DNA of 64,000 bases from Acephala macrosclerotiorum (GCA_014904845.1 MU119239.1:62001-126000); one strand, 5' to 3'. Positions 37,370-49,858 are shown, counted from the stretch's first letter. Translations and numbers: made by a program. The notes: a model not told the origin generated them from the letters alone.

Positions 37370-37941
37370 GTAGCATAGTGCTTTTTTTCATATTGGTGTC
37401 TCGTGGTCGTTGTCTCGGCGATCATTTTCAGTAGCTGTCGTTGATTGAATCATCCCCTTCTCTGTAGTTAACATTTGTAAATCACATTATTACCCAAACG
37501 GTAGAAGAATTTTAGATTTCACGTTAAATTTCTGCACTGGGACTTGCACCACAAATGGCACAACAATACCTCCCAAGCTACACCCACGCCTCTTCAGCCG
37601 CTGCCATCTCCTATTGACATCTCTCTATCGCCTTAATATACCCCTTGGCCAGATCCAAGACCTCGACTTCCTCCCGCAGATGGACGGGGGAGCAGCTTAA
37701 CATCCCCTTGGTAAACATTCGCCGCCTAGACCTGGCTGATAAATCTGGAGCAGCTGCTAACAAGCATCAACCCGCACAAAAGCTTCATGAGACTACAATC
37801 AACCACGCTGCAAATCGAATTCAGAGGAACCTATTCTTTGGACATTCGTCCTGTTTCTCCTTTTGTTGTTCCCTTTCGTCACGTTATTCCTAGCACAGTA
37901 TGTCGATATTAAGTGCTGACCATCTCGGGATCTTCTCTCCC
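37370..37941. other. Intergenic between convergent genes
   Basis: This stretch lies between the 3' ends of the membrane protein gene (+) and the WW-PhoD gene (-). No conserved coding sequence is seen; it probably holds both 3' untranslated regions. Confidence 0.5.
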
Positions 37942-40900
37942 TCAACGCCCAAACTCAAGGCTCGGAATAATCACAGGTCCGTACTTAGTCGGTGCGCTGA
38001 ATGACCCATCCCCCTGAACGACGAAGTCCACTGCTAAGTTTAGTTTTGAGAGACGGTTAGGCTCACTGCGTATGCTCCCTGAATGACTTTCCGCGTAAGT
38101 GCTTCCCGTGTAGGTTCTTCCTGTGTCTATTCCTGGGATCTCCTGGGGATCATATGCAACAAACGCGACGTAATTCCTCCGATCCATTAGCCTCTTCATT
38201 TCCCTTGGCCCGCCGTTCGTATCAGCGTGGAAAATTTCCATCATGTCTTCTTTGGTGTCTGAGATTTGGTGAGTGGATTTGTGCCCGTTTTGTGGGATGT
38301 AGAGCGACTTATCGTTATGGAGCATTTTGAGGACGTAAGTGGGTGTCGGGCTGGCAACGATCGAGGAGGATATGATTTGGTACATTGTTTTGTGATCATT
38401 GGGGTGGGCTAGATCGTGGACGAGGCCGGCGCCGCAGCAGTGGACGTCTGTGAGGTCTCTTAGTGTGACAAATGTAAGGGAAAAGTACGTGTAGAGCTCA
38501 CCTCCAGAGAGGAAGGTCATACGAATGCCTTTTTGGTGCGCGATGCCTTGTAGTGTCCGGATCAAATACGTCCTCTCGAGGTCTTTTGACTTGTGTGTCC
38601 ACAGGTCTCGAAGCTCGTCGGCAATGTCTACACCACCAAAAGAGTTGAGAACACCACCCATGAGTCCGGACTTACCAACAGCTTTCTTGACCTGAGAAAA
38701 GCCGGAGGCAACGATCTCTTTCCCACCAACAACACCAGCAACAGAACTGGTGGCTCTTCCGATAAGATTGTAGGTAGTATTCACCGCTTTCTTTCCAGAC
38801 GTCATAGTGTTAGCGAGACTCTCAACTGCTTCTAGTCGGGGATAGATGATTGGAACAGAGATCATCCAGATGCAGTGTTGGACGCTTGGTGGCAATGTCG
38901 CAACTTTAGGGAACAGCCCTTGATATGTTGGACCAGCCATTACTTGCTGTTGAGTGCGCTCCGATCGTCCGTCAGGCCCAACCACAACTAGAGCTGGGCC
39001 AAGATATTTGACAAAATGCCAGCCCGTGCCAGTAATGGTAAACAGTTCTCTATCATTATTGGCCTTTCGAAGCATTTCGATTGTGGTATGGTGTTGAAAT
39101 AGTAAGTATGTCTCGATGCTAATACGCTTGATATTCTTGAACATTTCGGAGGATTGCATATATTGTGGATAAGATCCAAAGCCATCGAAGCTTGCTTTGT
39201 CAGTCTGTACTATCAACGCAAGAGTAATACACTTACATCTCGTGGTCATTTATTTGCAGAACATGTGGGATCTGAGCGAAAGCTTCTCGCAGATATGGTT
39301 GATCAAAATGGCTGGTGTAGAAGTGGAAATACGCATGTGCTACGTCTTCCTCATGCTTGGCCGCCCATGGCACAGCTTTGCGATTGTCTTTCCCACTCAC
39401 AGCAAGCCATTGCTTGAGTAATGGGACTTCCCTCCAAAGTCTGTCTCCGTATATCTGATCTCCAAGACCCAGCTGCACATGGAAGCCACCACAATCCACG
39501 TTCTTTTGTAGGACATCCTTCCACATAAAGCCGATGCCTCCTAGGCGCGAGCGCTCTGTCAGGTTGGTGCTCATTGCAAAATCGTTCCCCGAGTGCGCTA
39601 TAAAGCGCCAATTCGTCTCATAACGACCAGCAACAAGAAACTCGTAGCGTGTACAGCCAAGATGCGATGTGATCGCATAGGTCCACTTATCACCAGCACC
39701 CTCACTCATCTGCAAATCAACGTCATAGCGGTAGAACACCCATCTTCGATGTGTTGATATTGGATTAGCCTCTAGTTGCCTTGGGTTGGGAGACAGATCA
39801 AGACTCCGATGGATGTGAATGGTAGGTGGCTGCGGGGCATCCGTGACGAGCATTATTGAACCAAGCCACAGGCCGCGCTCCAAATCCATGTTAATATACT
39901 TCAAATATGGGCCGAAATAAACAGCATTGGTTGGAGCTACCTTGTACATATCCACGCCAGCGCTTGGAGGCCCGGAGAAACTTGCTACCGAGAGAGTTTG
40001 AGATGTTTTGCTCATGACGCTTTCCGCATAACCAGGAGAAACTATTGTTGACTGCCTGCTAAACGTACTATAAGCCGGCGAAGCTAATGGGTTGCCATAG
40101 GTTGATGGTGGTAACAGTGGCACATCAAGGTTCAATGGTGTCGGACCTTTGGGAAACTCCCATTGCGTGGCTTGTGTAGGGAGATGTATATAGTAATACT
40201 GCCCAGAGGTTTGATCCAGATGAGCTATCCACCCTTCTGGCAATGGAGGTGGTGATGCCAGATCCTCACCTTGGGTTAGGGAAGTATTTGCAGATTGCTG
40301 GACAGGGACCTCTTGTCCTTGAGGACTCGTCGTAATTAGCGGCATTGGATCATTGGCAAATGCTGGGTGTCCTGGATGCTGTAAAGCAGGTGATAACAAA
40401 GGCGCAGCAAAGTCAGTCCTGGCGGCAGTAGTTTGCTTCTCGTTGGGATATCCTTGGGCAGCACTGCAAGCACCACTGGATGGGCCAGCTTTAGGGGTGA
40501 TGCTGGAGTAAGCCGGAGGCGGTGATGCTGAGAGCCGCATTCGCTGGAAGTCCTGTTCAAGCGCTCTTGGCTGAGGTCCTTGGAAACCCACCGAGTCTTG
40601 CTGGACATGCTGCGATGGAGGAAGAGACGATCCTGATCCAGGAACCTGATTAGGTCCCTGGTAGACGGTCGGGGGGCCGTGTGGCTGATCCTCTGGTGAT
40701 TCCGTTGGGGTCCATGGCCGGGGAACTTGTTGTCCAGGAGGAGAGCCGGGAGACATGGGGATTCGAGGTAGTGGGGGAGGAGCGTACTGGTTCGATCGCA
40801 GAGCTGCAGCGGCATTCTGGGCTTGAAGACTACTCAACGTAGCAGGACCGGCAATACCAGCAGAAGCGTAGCGAGCCTCAATTCCACCGCTAGGTTGATC

Positions 40901-41725
40901 CCCCGGACCCAAAATCGGTGTTTCCGGTGGAACTGGGGACCCTCGTGAGGCGCGCGTTGTAGATGTTGATCCTGTCGAGGAAAAACGATTCAGCGGCTCA
41001 GATGCTATTGGGCCTGTATTCACGGTCCCTATTCTATTGTTCCTGCATTGCCGATCGGAGTCCGGTTCTGAGTCAGCAACAGATTGAGAGGAGCATCGTG
41101 CATTCGATGTCTTCTTTTTTTCCCGCGGCTCCAGCGCAAACAAGCCTTCCCTGTCTGACGTGTCCCGACCAGGTGGTTCAGATAGAGGTTTGAGAGCCGC
41201 GCCACGTCTCTCTACCAGGCGTGGGCCGCTCTTTTCCTCGGGGCTTGATCCCAATTTTGAGGAAGCACCATGTGAAAGATTTTTGCTTCTAGGGGCTGGT
41301 CTGCCCTGATATCTTGAGCTTGTTCCAGGAGGTGGGGAGGGCGATGAGTACGGCGAGGACTTTTGGGAAACGCTGTTGGGTATTGCGTTGTGGCTATCGT
41401 CTTGGTATGGCGCATGGTGCGGGCGGGGTTCGGCAGGCCGAGGGTATTGAAACGATTGACCTTCGTTTCCAGAGTGCGAAAAGGTGACAGCGAAGTTTGA
41501 GACTCCCGGTGGAAGAGGGAATATTTGCTTGCTTGAGTGGTATCGACCCGAAGCCGCTGAGCCAGCTCGAGGAGGGTTTGTCGGCCGAGATTTATTGATT
41601 ACTAAAGGTTCGGTGGTCGGACTGTCTTCGCTATTCGATTTTCGTTGCGGGAAGAGCTTAGCATCCTCTATTCTCTGGAGAGGAACGTCGTCTGGTACGG
41701 AAAGATGAGGCTCCAATGACGACAT
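37942..41725 (-). CDS. WW-domain PhoD-like phosphatase
   Basis: Three exons, 41725-39237, 39190-38502 and 38447-37942, give 1227 aa. Residues 1 to about 490 are Pro/Ser-rich and likely disordered. A WW domain follows at about 493-526 (LPEGWIAHLDQTSGQYYYIH then ATQWEFP), which binds Pro-rich ligands. The rest is the large fungal PhoD-like metallophosphatase domain, with its metal-site motifs intact: LGLGDQIYGD, INDHEIFDGFGSYP and FLSGDVHCCGAG. PhoD enzymes hydrolyse phosphodiesters or phosphomonoesters; the fungal version's substrate is not known to me. Introns are 46 and 54 nt; the second is stop-free and a multiple of three and splits the GDVH motif, so its retention would insert 18 residues there. 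The gene is divergent from the small membrane protein at 42244. Confidence 0.88.
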
Positions 41726-42243
41726 TGTGCCTGAGATGGGCCGTAAATGCGAGAGGGTTAGAATTTGGAGAATCAGCGCGGCCAGAAATCAAATGCTGAA
41801 TCTAAAGAGATATCGCAATGGCTGTTGTGAGTTGACGCTAGCGGGATTGGCGATAGAGGGAGGCTGTGTAGATAGAACCCCGACTCTGCGTGCCAATGAA
41901 GCAGGCCGCGAAGCATATTTCCCTCAACTTCCTTCAATTTTGATGGTGCAGCGAATCATGACGTTCATCGAAGCGCTGAGCATCTATGAAAATAAATAGA
42001 GCTTCTTTATCGCGCACGGAATCCAATTGGTTCCCAGGACTTTCGTTGCACGGCTTCACTGCCTGAGCCTCCCTCCGTGGCGGCTATTGTCAATCTTCTA
42101 TCAAGCTTCCAGAAGGATAAAAGGCAGCCCATAGGAATGTTGTTTTGCAATTAAGATTCCAGGACACCTTCTGTCATACAGATTCGACCTACGACATCAC
42201 ATCACACTTATCTACCTACTTAAAACCCCTTAAATCCGCTAGG
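41726..42243. promoter_or_regulatory. Shared divergent promoter region
   Basis: 518 bases separate the start codons of the WW-PhoD gene (-) and the small membrane protein (+). An ATAAAAG box at about 42117-42123 sits some 120 bases upstream of the plus-strand start. No operator is recognised. The arrangement suggests a bidirectional promoter. Confidence 0.45.
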
Positions 42244-42507
42244 ATGGGTCTTGGATCGTTCATTGCAAAGTTCGCTCTAATGGCAGTTATACTTGTCCTT
42301 GCTGTCGTCGTCATTGGCTGGTTGATCAAGAGGAAGATGCAAGGTAGCAAAGACGAAAACACACTTCCCCCACCTATACAGCAACGGCTGCCCGATAATA
42401 CATTGACGCAGCCACCTTCGACAGCAGTTGGTGGAGGTCAACAACGGTTTGCAGGTGGTGTCGAGAAGGGCCAATCGTGGCAGCCAGTGCATGTGTGGAA
42501 CCAGTGA
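42244..42507 (+). CDS. Small single-pass membrane protein (87 aa)
   Basis: The ATG at 42244 starts MGLGSFIAKFALMAVILVL; one strong transmembrane helix spans about residues 8-27, followed by basic LIKRKMQ (positive-inside stop-transfer) and a Pro/Gln-rich soluble tail ending WQPVHVWNQ. No family is recognised. It could be an organelle or ER tail-exposed adaptor. The clean frame, the sensible start and the divergent promoter support a real gene. Confidence 0.6.
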   Translation: MGLGSFIAKFALMAVILVLAVVVIGWLIKRKMQGSKDENTLPPPIQQRLPDNTLTQPPSTAVGGGQQRFAGGVEKGQSWQPVHVWNQ

Positions 42508-43689
42508 TGGTCACTACCCCGCGTCTCTAGATCACAGAAAGCTGGCTAATGATTTGGCCTTCTAAACTCAAGTAACAACTCTTCCGATGATGGCGCCACT
42601 TTCAATTCAGGACGTATACGAAGGCTTCTTATGGATGAATGGTCGGAGCCTTGTATGCTAAGGGGAGATGGACGGTATTGCTCGTCAAAGCCAGGCGATT
42701 CAGGACGATCTCGTAACAAATACGTTTGTGCCATGTCGCTGACAGCCTAGCCCTGTGCTCTGTTTTCTACAGTACCGCATTGCTTCTCTGATCAACTTCT
42801 TCACCTGCCTCTTCCCTATGCTTGTCATCACCCATCTTGACACTCACGGACATAACCAAGAGCATAACATCATAACTAATGCAATAAAATACCAGATATC
42901 AATAGGACGAAAAACATATCACGGTAAACACAGGGCAGCATGACACCGTGATCTCTGCTAAGCCAAATACAGCTAAGCCAAATTTCTCGCCGATCTGTAC
43001 ACCCAAGCCATTCAGGGTCATGGTGATTCCTCCCGATGTCCAGTTTGTAATGATTTGCGACGTTTAGTCCTTGTAGATTTTCTTCGAGGCACTCTTTAGG
43101 CAGTAGTCGCTCTCGTGCTCAATTTAATGCACTTTTATGTTGGCTCGAAGATGCGCATTTTGTAGTAAAACAAATCTGTTGCTAGAGCTCTGATATATAC
43201 AGTACCTTATCACGTGTCTCAAATTGTCCTCGCTCCACATGCTTTTTGCACAGCCCCCTTCGCTAAGACCACTGGACACTCCAGAAGGATGGTATTCAAT
43301 AACCAACACAGTGTCCTCCCTCGGAGCATCGTTGGCCCAGAGAACCATAGTGTTAACAGAAACTGTCTGAGCCTTCCTATGGACAGTGTCGAATTTATGC
43401 TGACGGTCTGTTGAAGGGCGGCTCTAAGGTTACTTGCTGTCACGACCTGCGTCTCCTCTCCTCCAGCGCATTCAATAAAGTACCACGGCCTTGTTTCGTG
43501 AGTAGTCCGAATCACTTGCTTTACCTACATCCTCGATTTGACACGATGCTCTCGAGGATACGCACAATTGCAACCATCGACTCGAGTTAAAGTGACCGTC
43601 GATCTGCTACCTCGCACGGCGCTGCGCTGCAACAATTGAGCTTCCCTTAGACCGATCTCGGTTTGTGGACCTCAGCCTCCGTAGGGGTG
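42508..43689. other. Intergenic; possible 62-aa frame at 42546-42734 (-)
   Basis: On the minus strand an ATG at 42734 opens 62 hydrophilic residues (MAQTYLLRDRPESPGFDEQY) that end 39 bases from the neighbouring gene; it could be a small gene but has no support beyond length. Two overlapping minus-strand frames at 43124-43515 read partly protein-like (WYFIECAGGEETQVV, APREDTVLVIEYHPSG) but in different frames, so they may be a relic. Nothing is called. Confidence 0.3.
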
Positions 43690-44425
43690 GGAGATAACAA
43701 GGATATTTCAGATCCCAGAATCCCAGAAAATCAACATCTCATGCGCGCCCAGCTCCAAGACAACGGACTCCGACAATTACAATCGATACTTCCGCTATTA
43801 GCTCTCCGCATAATTTTGCCACGCCTTATCAAGAACCTTCGGCAGCTTCGAATCCCCCATTTCCCGCTCAGCGTGAGCGATCCTTGTCTATCGAGAAGAG
43901 ACCATTGCTTTCATATGGGTCAAGACCTGGCTCACCTTACAACACCTCATCCCCAACGTCCAAAAGAAACGACCAGCCACGAGATTCTCATAGCCTCCTC
44001 GCTGTGCCAGGCACACGCTCGACCACCACTCCAATTTACCATACGGCGGAGGGACTCTCCTCCCTACACCTACTATATCAGATTATAGTGGCTCCTGTAG
44101 AGAATCGAGTGAGGCTGTATCCTTTCATGGGCTTCGAAATGATGCTCCATTAAAAGCAGATCCCGGGGAGGAACACAAATTCGACGTCGAGGACAACCAA
44201 TTCGCCTTCTCGCCAGGGCAGCTTTCGAAATTGTTCAATCCAAAGAGCCTCGCAGCTTTCCGCGCTTTGGGAGGATTGCAGGGTCTTTGCTCGGCCTGCG
44301 AACAGACAGCTGTAGGGAATTGAGCCTGGATGAGACTGCGTTGGACAGGACTGTGGAGTTTGATAAAGTTACCGCGACTCCAGGCTCAGCCTTCACTGGT
44401 TGGATGGGTTGCGGGATTGCATAGT
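43690..44425 (+). pseudogene. N-terminal relic of a vacuolar (PMC1-type) Ca2+-ATPase
   Basis: Three stretches match the N-terminal region of fungal PMC1-like calcium pumps, each in a different frame. First, RQRTPTITIDTSAISSPHNF running through RPLLSYGSRPGSPYNTSSPT (about 43745-44055). Then PTISDYSGS, through the diagnostic NQFAFSPGQLSKLF and NPKSLAAFRALGGL (about 44065-44285). Then GLRTDSCRELSLDETALDRT (from about 44290). Shifts occur near 44060 and 44287. No in-frame ATG is present at the front. After about 44420 the similarity stops, before the transmembrane and phosphorylation (DKTG) domains. It is therefore a broken, truncated copy rather than a pump gene. Confidence 0.75.
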
Positions 44426-46400
44426 CTGCTCGTAAATTTTGCTGAGCCAGAGGTTGAGTGACGAAGTCGTCTCGGTTTTCAAAGGTTCGAGGTTGAAATT
44501 GACGGCGCGGTGTCTCTCGGGAACTTATTATACAAAGTTCCAAAAGCATAGTATGGACCCAATCTTCTGGTCCAAACCAAGTCTTCCCATCAACAGTGTA
44601 TAGCTTTGTGCACAAAGTCTGGAGTCATAGGCGCAACTACCACTGCGAAAACTGCACGAGCGGAGTTGCGAAGCCGGAACTTGGAAGGCATGTTCCAGCA
44701 CCACATATGACTGCTTATCCATTGTGCCACTCTCAAGATACAGCTCGGTTGCGCCGTCATTGTCATCGTGAGGAAGCCAGGTCGATCTCTCTTGCGAGAT
44801 TTTGACTTGGTCGAACCTGTTGTTGCGTTCTTTCGACGTCATCTGGGTCATATTAGAATAGTGTCCATCAGAGAAAATAAATACAGATGCCTCACCTGAA
44901 CAATGGAACAAGCTGCATCTCCGAAATTACTCCGGCTGATTTTTAAGACCACGACGGGATAGTTATACCAGCCTTCCTAGAAGTCTCGATTAGAACAACA
45001 GAACTCTCTGACCATACATCCCACCTCCAAGTGCTGTACTTTAATACGTAGCCTTAGGCTCTGATTGTTGAAGGAGACGATCGCATGATTGCATTTCCGC
45101 TAGCCTCGTGGGTGATCCGTGTAGCAGGCATCAAACCCAACCCTTAGAGGACAAAGGGACATCGAGGACTAATCGCGAACGTACTCTCAGCAAAGGTATC
45201 ATATAAGATTATGATACGACTTGACCTGGTGGGTCTGGTGATTTGGATGATTTGAATGGACTTCGGTGGGTGATCAGTGGGTGATCTGGATGAGCGATCT
45301 GGATGGGTGGTCTTGGGATAGGGTCTTGGGTGGGTCGTCTTGTCATGAAGAGGCTGATACTGTAGAATCGCGAAGAGCGATAGCTTCAGGTTCGAGAGTG
45401 CATGTACGTTATTCACATCCGTACGGTGAAAGCACACGTACGTTGGATTTCAATGTACGGAACCCACGTCCGTATGGTGAAAGCGCATGTATGAGTGTTG
45501 ATAAGTGAAATGGTATCAAAAAAATTTTCCGTCGCAGGGTCAAGTCTCTTCATATATACTGGGCACGAAAAACAATGAATACCCGTGAAAATCTGAGTAC
45601 AAAAATGTATTTGGTGCTTGGAAATAGTTGGTGACTCAAAATTTGCAGGCACCGTGTAAATTTTGTACAAAATTTTGTTTGGTGCTAAGAAAAATGCTAG
45701 TACGCGCTGGAGCTGAAGCGTGTTTTGGCTGACGCGAGGTCAGGCGTCGCCCATCACCATGATCACTCAGAGGCGTCTCCAGTGAGAGGTGCCTGTTTTC
45801 AGGCATCTCTAGCTACACTCAGCGTCTTCTAGGCTTCATACAATATCATTCCAGGGCATCAACCACTAAATATCAACGCTGGACCTCTCAAATCTTCTCA
45901 ACAAATTCTCTCAGGAAATCTTCTGAACATTTTCGTTCGAAGACTTCAATTGTAGATGAGTCTTTCATTCGAGATACGATGTGCAACAAATTGTCAGCCT
46001 CGCTCCCAATGAAGAAAAGTTGTGGCCCATGCAGTCCTCATTCGTTCGGATGGGGTCTGATGAGACTGTATCTGGTCACACATGATCTGGATGGCCAATG
46101 ACACTCGAGTAGGCTGGAAGGATCAAGCAGAGGTCCCTTCGCGGCCCTCGTGAATGTTGCGACGCGCAACAAAAGCACGTGGTGAAATACGCATTTGATT
46201 TCAGAGGTGAGATGGAAAGGAGACGGTTAAGATTATTGGTATAAGAATATCACTGTTTGAATTCACCATGTATTGATGATGCTAGCACAAGTGTTGAAAA
46301 TATATGATTTCCATTCCTTTAACACGTGACAACGTCTTGGACAAGATTCCTCAAACAACCTTTCCCGATTTGCAGATCCAATGAGGCCAATAGCTTTATC
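44426..46400. other. Intergenic with tandem repeats
   Basis: No gene is supported. Minus-strand frames at 44235-44911 overlap the ATPase relic and have no recognised similarity. GATCTGGATGGGT-like low-complexity DNA lies at about 45240-45340, and a 51-base tandem repeat at 45390-45493 is listed separately. The remainder is plain. Confidence 0.45.
45390..45493. repeat. Tandem repeat with 51-base period, diverged
   Basis: CACATCCGTACGGTGAAAGC at 45414 recurs as CACGTCCGTATGGTGAAAGC at 45465, exactly 51 bases on. A partial upstream copy is suggested by GTGCATGTACGTT at about 45399. The copies differ mainly by transitions (A/G and C/T). Confidence 0.65.
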
Positions 46401-48472
46401 TTAAGCCCCACTGGTGTGAGCCCCTTCCAGACGTCTCCTAAGATCCTCAACATCAGTCTTAACATCCTCCTCTAACATCACAACATCAAAGTCCAAATCC
46501 TCGTCTTCCTCATCACTCTCAAACTCCTCTTCCTCAGAACATTCCTCCTCAGAGGGCTCATAGTCAGATGTTTCATCATCATCCTCTTCACATACATCGT
46601 CAGGCGAGTAAATACCTTTCTGGTTCAATTCCCATCTCTCGTATGCCTTGTCGAGGATGACTTTCATCTTCTTGATATCGGCATCCGCTACGCCAGCGCT
46701 GGTTCGTGGTTCTGCGACTTCGCTGAATCGCTCGATAATCATTTGAGGTGTGACGTCGACTCTCCAGTTCGAACCGATGTGGCTAGATGCAGAGAGGTGT
46801 ACCGGTCCGGCATAGCGAGTGTCGAGAGGAACATCTGCAGCAAGAGCGTATTCTCGGTCTTCGAACTTCCTGACGTGGTGTTCTAGAGCGGCTTTGATTG
46901 CTCCGTCAAGGGCTTTAAATCTCTCGACCTCTTGAGTCTCGGCACCATTCTTCCAACTCTCATGGGTTGTGTGCCATGCGTGGTTCATATCGCTCCATTG
47001 CAAGTCGAGACCTCTGCGGTTGTCCCAACGGTCGAGACGTTCTTTGTAGAGATCACTTTGGCGCTTGATGAGAGATTGGTAGTCTGATGGAGACAGCGGG
47101 AATGTGGATGGCCAGCCGAACTCTTGAAGGAGGAATTTCTGCTTCAGGACGTCCTGGTGAATGTGAGTGGAAGACAAGAAATGTGTATCGGGCTGGAAAT
47201 GCTTACCATCGATCTGAACCCATCAGACAGTATATCCTCGCTAGCACTCGGCACCAGCTTCCCAGTCAAGAAGAGATCAATCCACTCCTGCAACAGCTCC
47301 TCAATCGGTCTCCTCGGACCTTCCCATTCGGTACAAACCACGTTTTTATCAAGTGGACCGAATGACTTCAATTGTATTCCCTCTCCAGTCTGTGTATCCA
47401 CAAACAGTGCGATACCGTAGCTACCAGAAGACACCCAGGTAGTTAATTGGTGCATATGTGGAGGAATGATAGGTCCACTACGCCATATTCCTCTTTCAAT
47501 CTTGGGACCATCATCAGACAGCCAATTGAAGGTCTGCTGTACCAGCTTAGCTAGAGGTGCGACTTGTCGATTTGTAGTCCTGTACTTCGCGGTGAAATGA
47601 GGTAGTATACACATCAATTCCACAACACCGCAGTCGAGGGGAGGGTTGCAGGCTTTGGCAGCTTCTTTGATGCGGGCGCATTGTTCGTGAGTTAATTGGG
47701 TCAAACACATGTCTGGCACTTCGGTAAGTTCTTCAGCCTCATACTGCTTTCGTTGTTCAGGCTTTGGCTGTGCAAGTGTGGGGGAGAAAATATCGGGTGT
47801 TTCAGCTCGTGCTGTTTCCAGAATCTTGCTGTATCTTTCGTAGAGGGCCTCGGAACGTGCTTTGAATTGGTAGGTATCATCACCCGGGATAGATTCCAGG
47901 TTCAAGATAGATTTGCAGACTTTGTGGATCTTGGTGCTGAGAATAATGCTGGCGTCAAGGTCACCGAAGCTCTCGAGCTTTGAGATGAATTTTGAAATCT
48001 CGGGTAGCTCGGCCTCGATTGGTGTTTGATCTTTAATCAACAAGCCTTTTTGAATCTTGTGGCGGAGATAAAGTACTATCATTGTCAGAAACTGATCTTT
48101 AGATTTCTCTGTGATCTACTGACCTCCTTTCTGCAGGCTGGTGTTTTCGGCCGCCTTGATCTCATCACGTGTTGGCGGTGGAGCAGGAGTTCTTTCTTTG
48201 TGAAGCGCGACAGCATCCTCATGGTTCCAGAAATTTCCATTCTGGATCTGAATGGAGAGCAATTGAGTCCATAGGTTTGCGATATTCTTGGGTCTGAAGA
48301 CGGATGTCTCGCTGTGAATCTCGATTGGAAATGATTGGATGGAGAGTGGCGTTTCGGGGCTTGGGAGTGAGGCGAAGTTGACGTGCGGTTGGGCGAGGTG
48401 CTGTGAATCTCCTTTCGCGTGGATAAGACCAGCACATAGAGCTTCTTCCGGAGTCGTGAAACTCAGCGCCAT
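46401..48472 (-). CDS. Unknown fungal protein with acidic C-terminal tail (656 aa)
   Basis: Three exons, 48472-48124, 48075-47207 and 47153-46401 (introns 48 and 53 nt), fit one frame of 656 aa starting MALSFTTPEEALCAGLIHA. I do not recognise the family. Features: no membrane segment; a central region with GSYGIALFVDTQTGEGIQLK; conserved-looking RRPIEELLQEWIDLFLTGKL; an aromatic-rich third quarter (DRWDNRRGLDLQWSDMNHAW); and a strongly acidic stretch near the end (EPSEEECSEEEEFESDEEDE), followed by a basic helix. Acidic tails of this kind occur in nuclear or chaperone-like proteins, but that is only a hint. No damage is visible. Confidence 0.75.
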
Positions 48473-49095
48473 TTTCAATGAGAGTTTGAGAATTGAAAGC
48501 GCGTTCGATGATGGAGGAGGTTGGAAGAAGGATCACGATGGCACGTGGATTGTTGCCTGCGCCTCCCGCTAGGGAGGCCGCTAGCCTAGAGTGGCAGCCT
48601 GAAACTTGCAATGTTTGCGACTTTCCCTCTTCATATTTTCCTCTTGTCGCGATATGTACATCTTCAACGGCTACATGCAGTACTCGAGAATATTCTCCAA
48701 TCTGTAAGACCCTAAGATGGAGGTTGAGCGGCCTTTGGTATTGTTGAAATGCTCTCTCATTCTCGACGAGCAGCTGCTTACCAGGATCGCGAATACTGCT
48801 CGAGGACGGAAATTAGTCAATGCGAATCATCACTATCAAGAATTGTTGAAAAAGCCGTTCTGTCGTCAGGAGAACGGTGTTCCCGAGAACCTTGCGTCGT
48901 ACTCGAGTCATGAGTCGATGCAAGTATCCGACAACCCCACACTACAGCCCTCTGGAGTACGACTGTCGAAGCAGGCAAGGGCGATTCCCCAGCATCGATT
49001 ACATCTCCGTGTTCTAGTTTGTGTCTTAAAAGCCTCGATTTGATTGCGTTGAGGCACATCGTCGAATTTCGAGTCTGTTTAATTTCGTCCGCGGC
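48473..49095. other. Intergenic
   Basis: Promoter side of the 656-aa gene; no coding sequence is supported. A plus-strand frame at 48717-49043 has no recognised similarity. Confidence 0.45.
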
Positions 49096-49445
49096 ATGGG
49101 CTTAGCGAGCCCATCATATCAGCGACTGCGCCAGAGTGACAGGATACGTCTCTTAGAGCTACATCCTTCTCCCGACCTCAATGCTCGGACCGAATTTTCC
49201 TTTATTTGCAGAAGATTGAGTGCCTGCGACGAAGACCTTGTCAATCACTATATTGCTCTATCATATATATGGGGTGATGCCAGTCAAAGGAGCACCAGTC
49301 TGGTTGAGGGTTTATCATGTCACATGACCGTCAACCCGAATATCGCCTCACGATACATGCGAGACCCGACTAGGAAACGGCTGATCTGAGCCGACGCGAT
49401 ATGATTATATTTTGATCGATACTGAACGAAATACCGCGGAAACTT
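49096..49445 (+). pseudogene. Truncated HET-domain relic
   Basis: ATG at 49096. The first 98 codons match the start of a HET protein of the second common type: YQRLRQSDRIRLLELHPSPD, then ALSYIWGDASQR, then MRDPTRKRLI. The next codon is TGA (49387-49389), where the family has Trp in the LIWADAICIN motif. ADAI follows and then another TGA where Cys is expected. Beyond this, translation shows nothing familiar. About 100 of the usual 500-plus residues are left. A short relic, unlikely to be functional. Confidence 0.75.
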
Positions 49446-49858
49446 GAGGCTTAGACCTCTATGTTTTTTGAGGGGTTTCGCTTTGCGCTAGTCGGATCAT
49501 GTTTAAGAAATATCCTCTCTGGCCCCCTCGCAAATCGATTATAGTTTTATATTGTCTAAATATAAATCTCCTTGATGCCTCCCGCCCAGAACACAGCCAC
49601 CTCTTTGAACCTATCAAGATGTCATGACCAGTATTCGTTCTCGCGCCCCTATCAAAATTTTCAAGTCTCCCTGCCAGAGCCAATTTGGATCCCCTTGAAT
49701 CTAGTTGCTCGTGACTGGGTTATTCAGCCTCATAAGTTACCTAATATTACTAATTCAATGTCATTGATATAAGTGCATGATTACATACAAGCTTTCAGTA
49801 GAGACAGTATATTACCCCAAATTACTTTTTACTTGTTGCATTAATGGCAATAGGTAGC
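49446..49858. other. Intergenic
   Basis: No similarity is visible. The stretch lies between the HET relic and the 3' end of the ankyrin pseudogene. Confidence 0.45.

Noticed and set aside
44235..44911. Two overlapping minus-strand frames of about 126 codons each
   Set aside because: They overlap the Ca2+-ATPase relic antisense, have no recognised motif and do not join by splicing.
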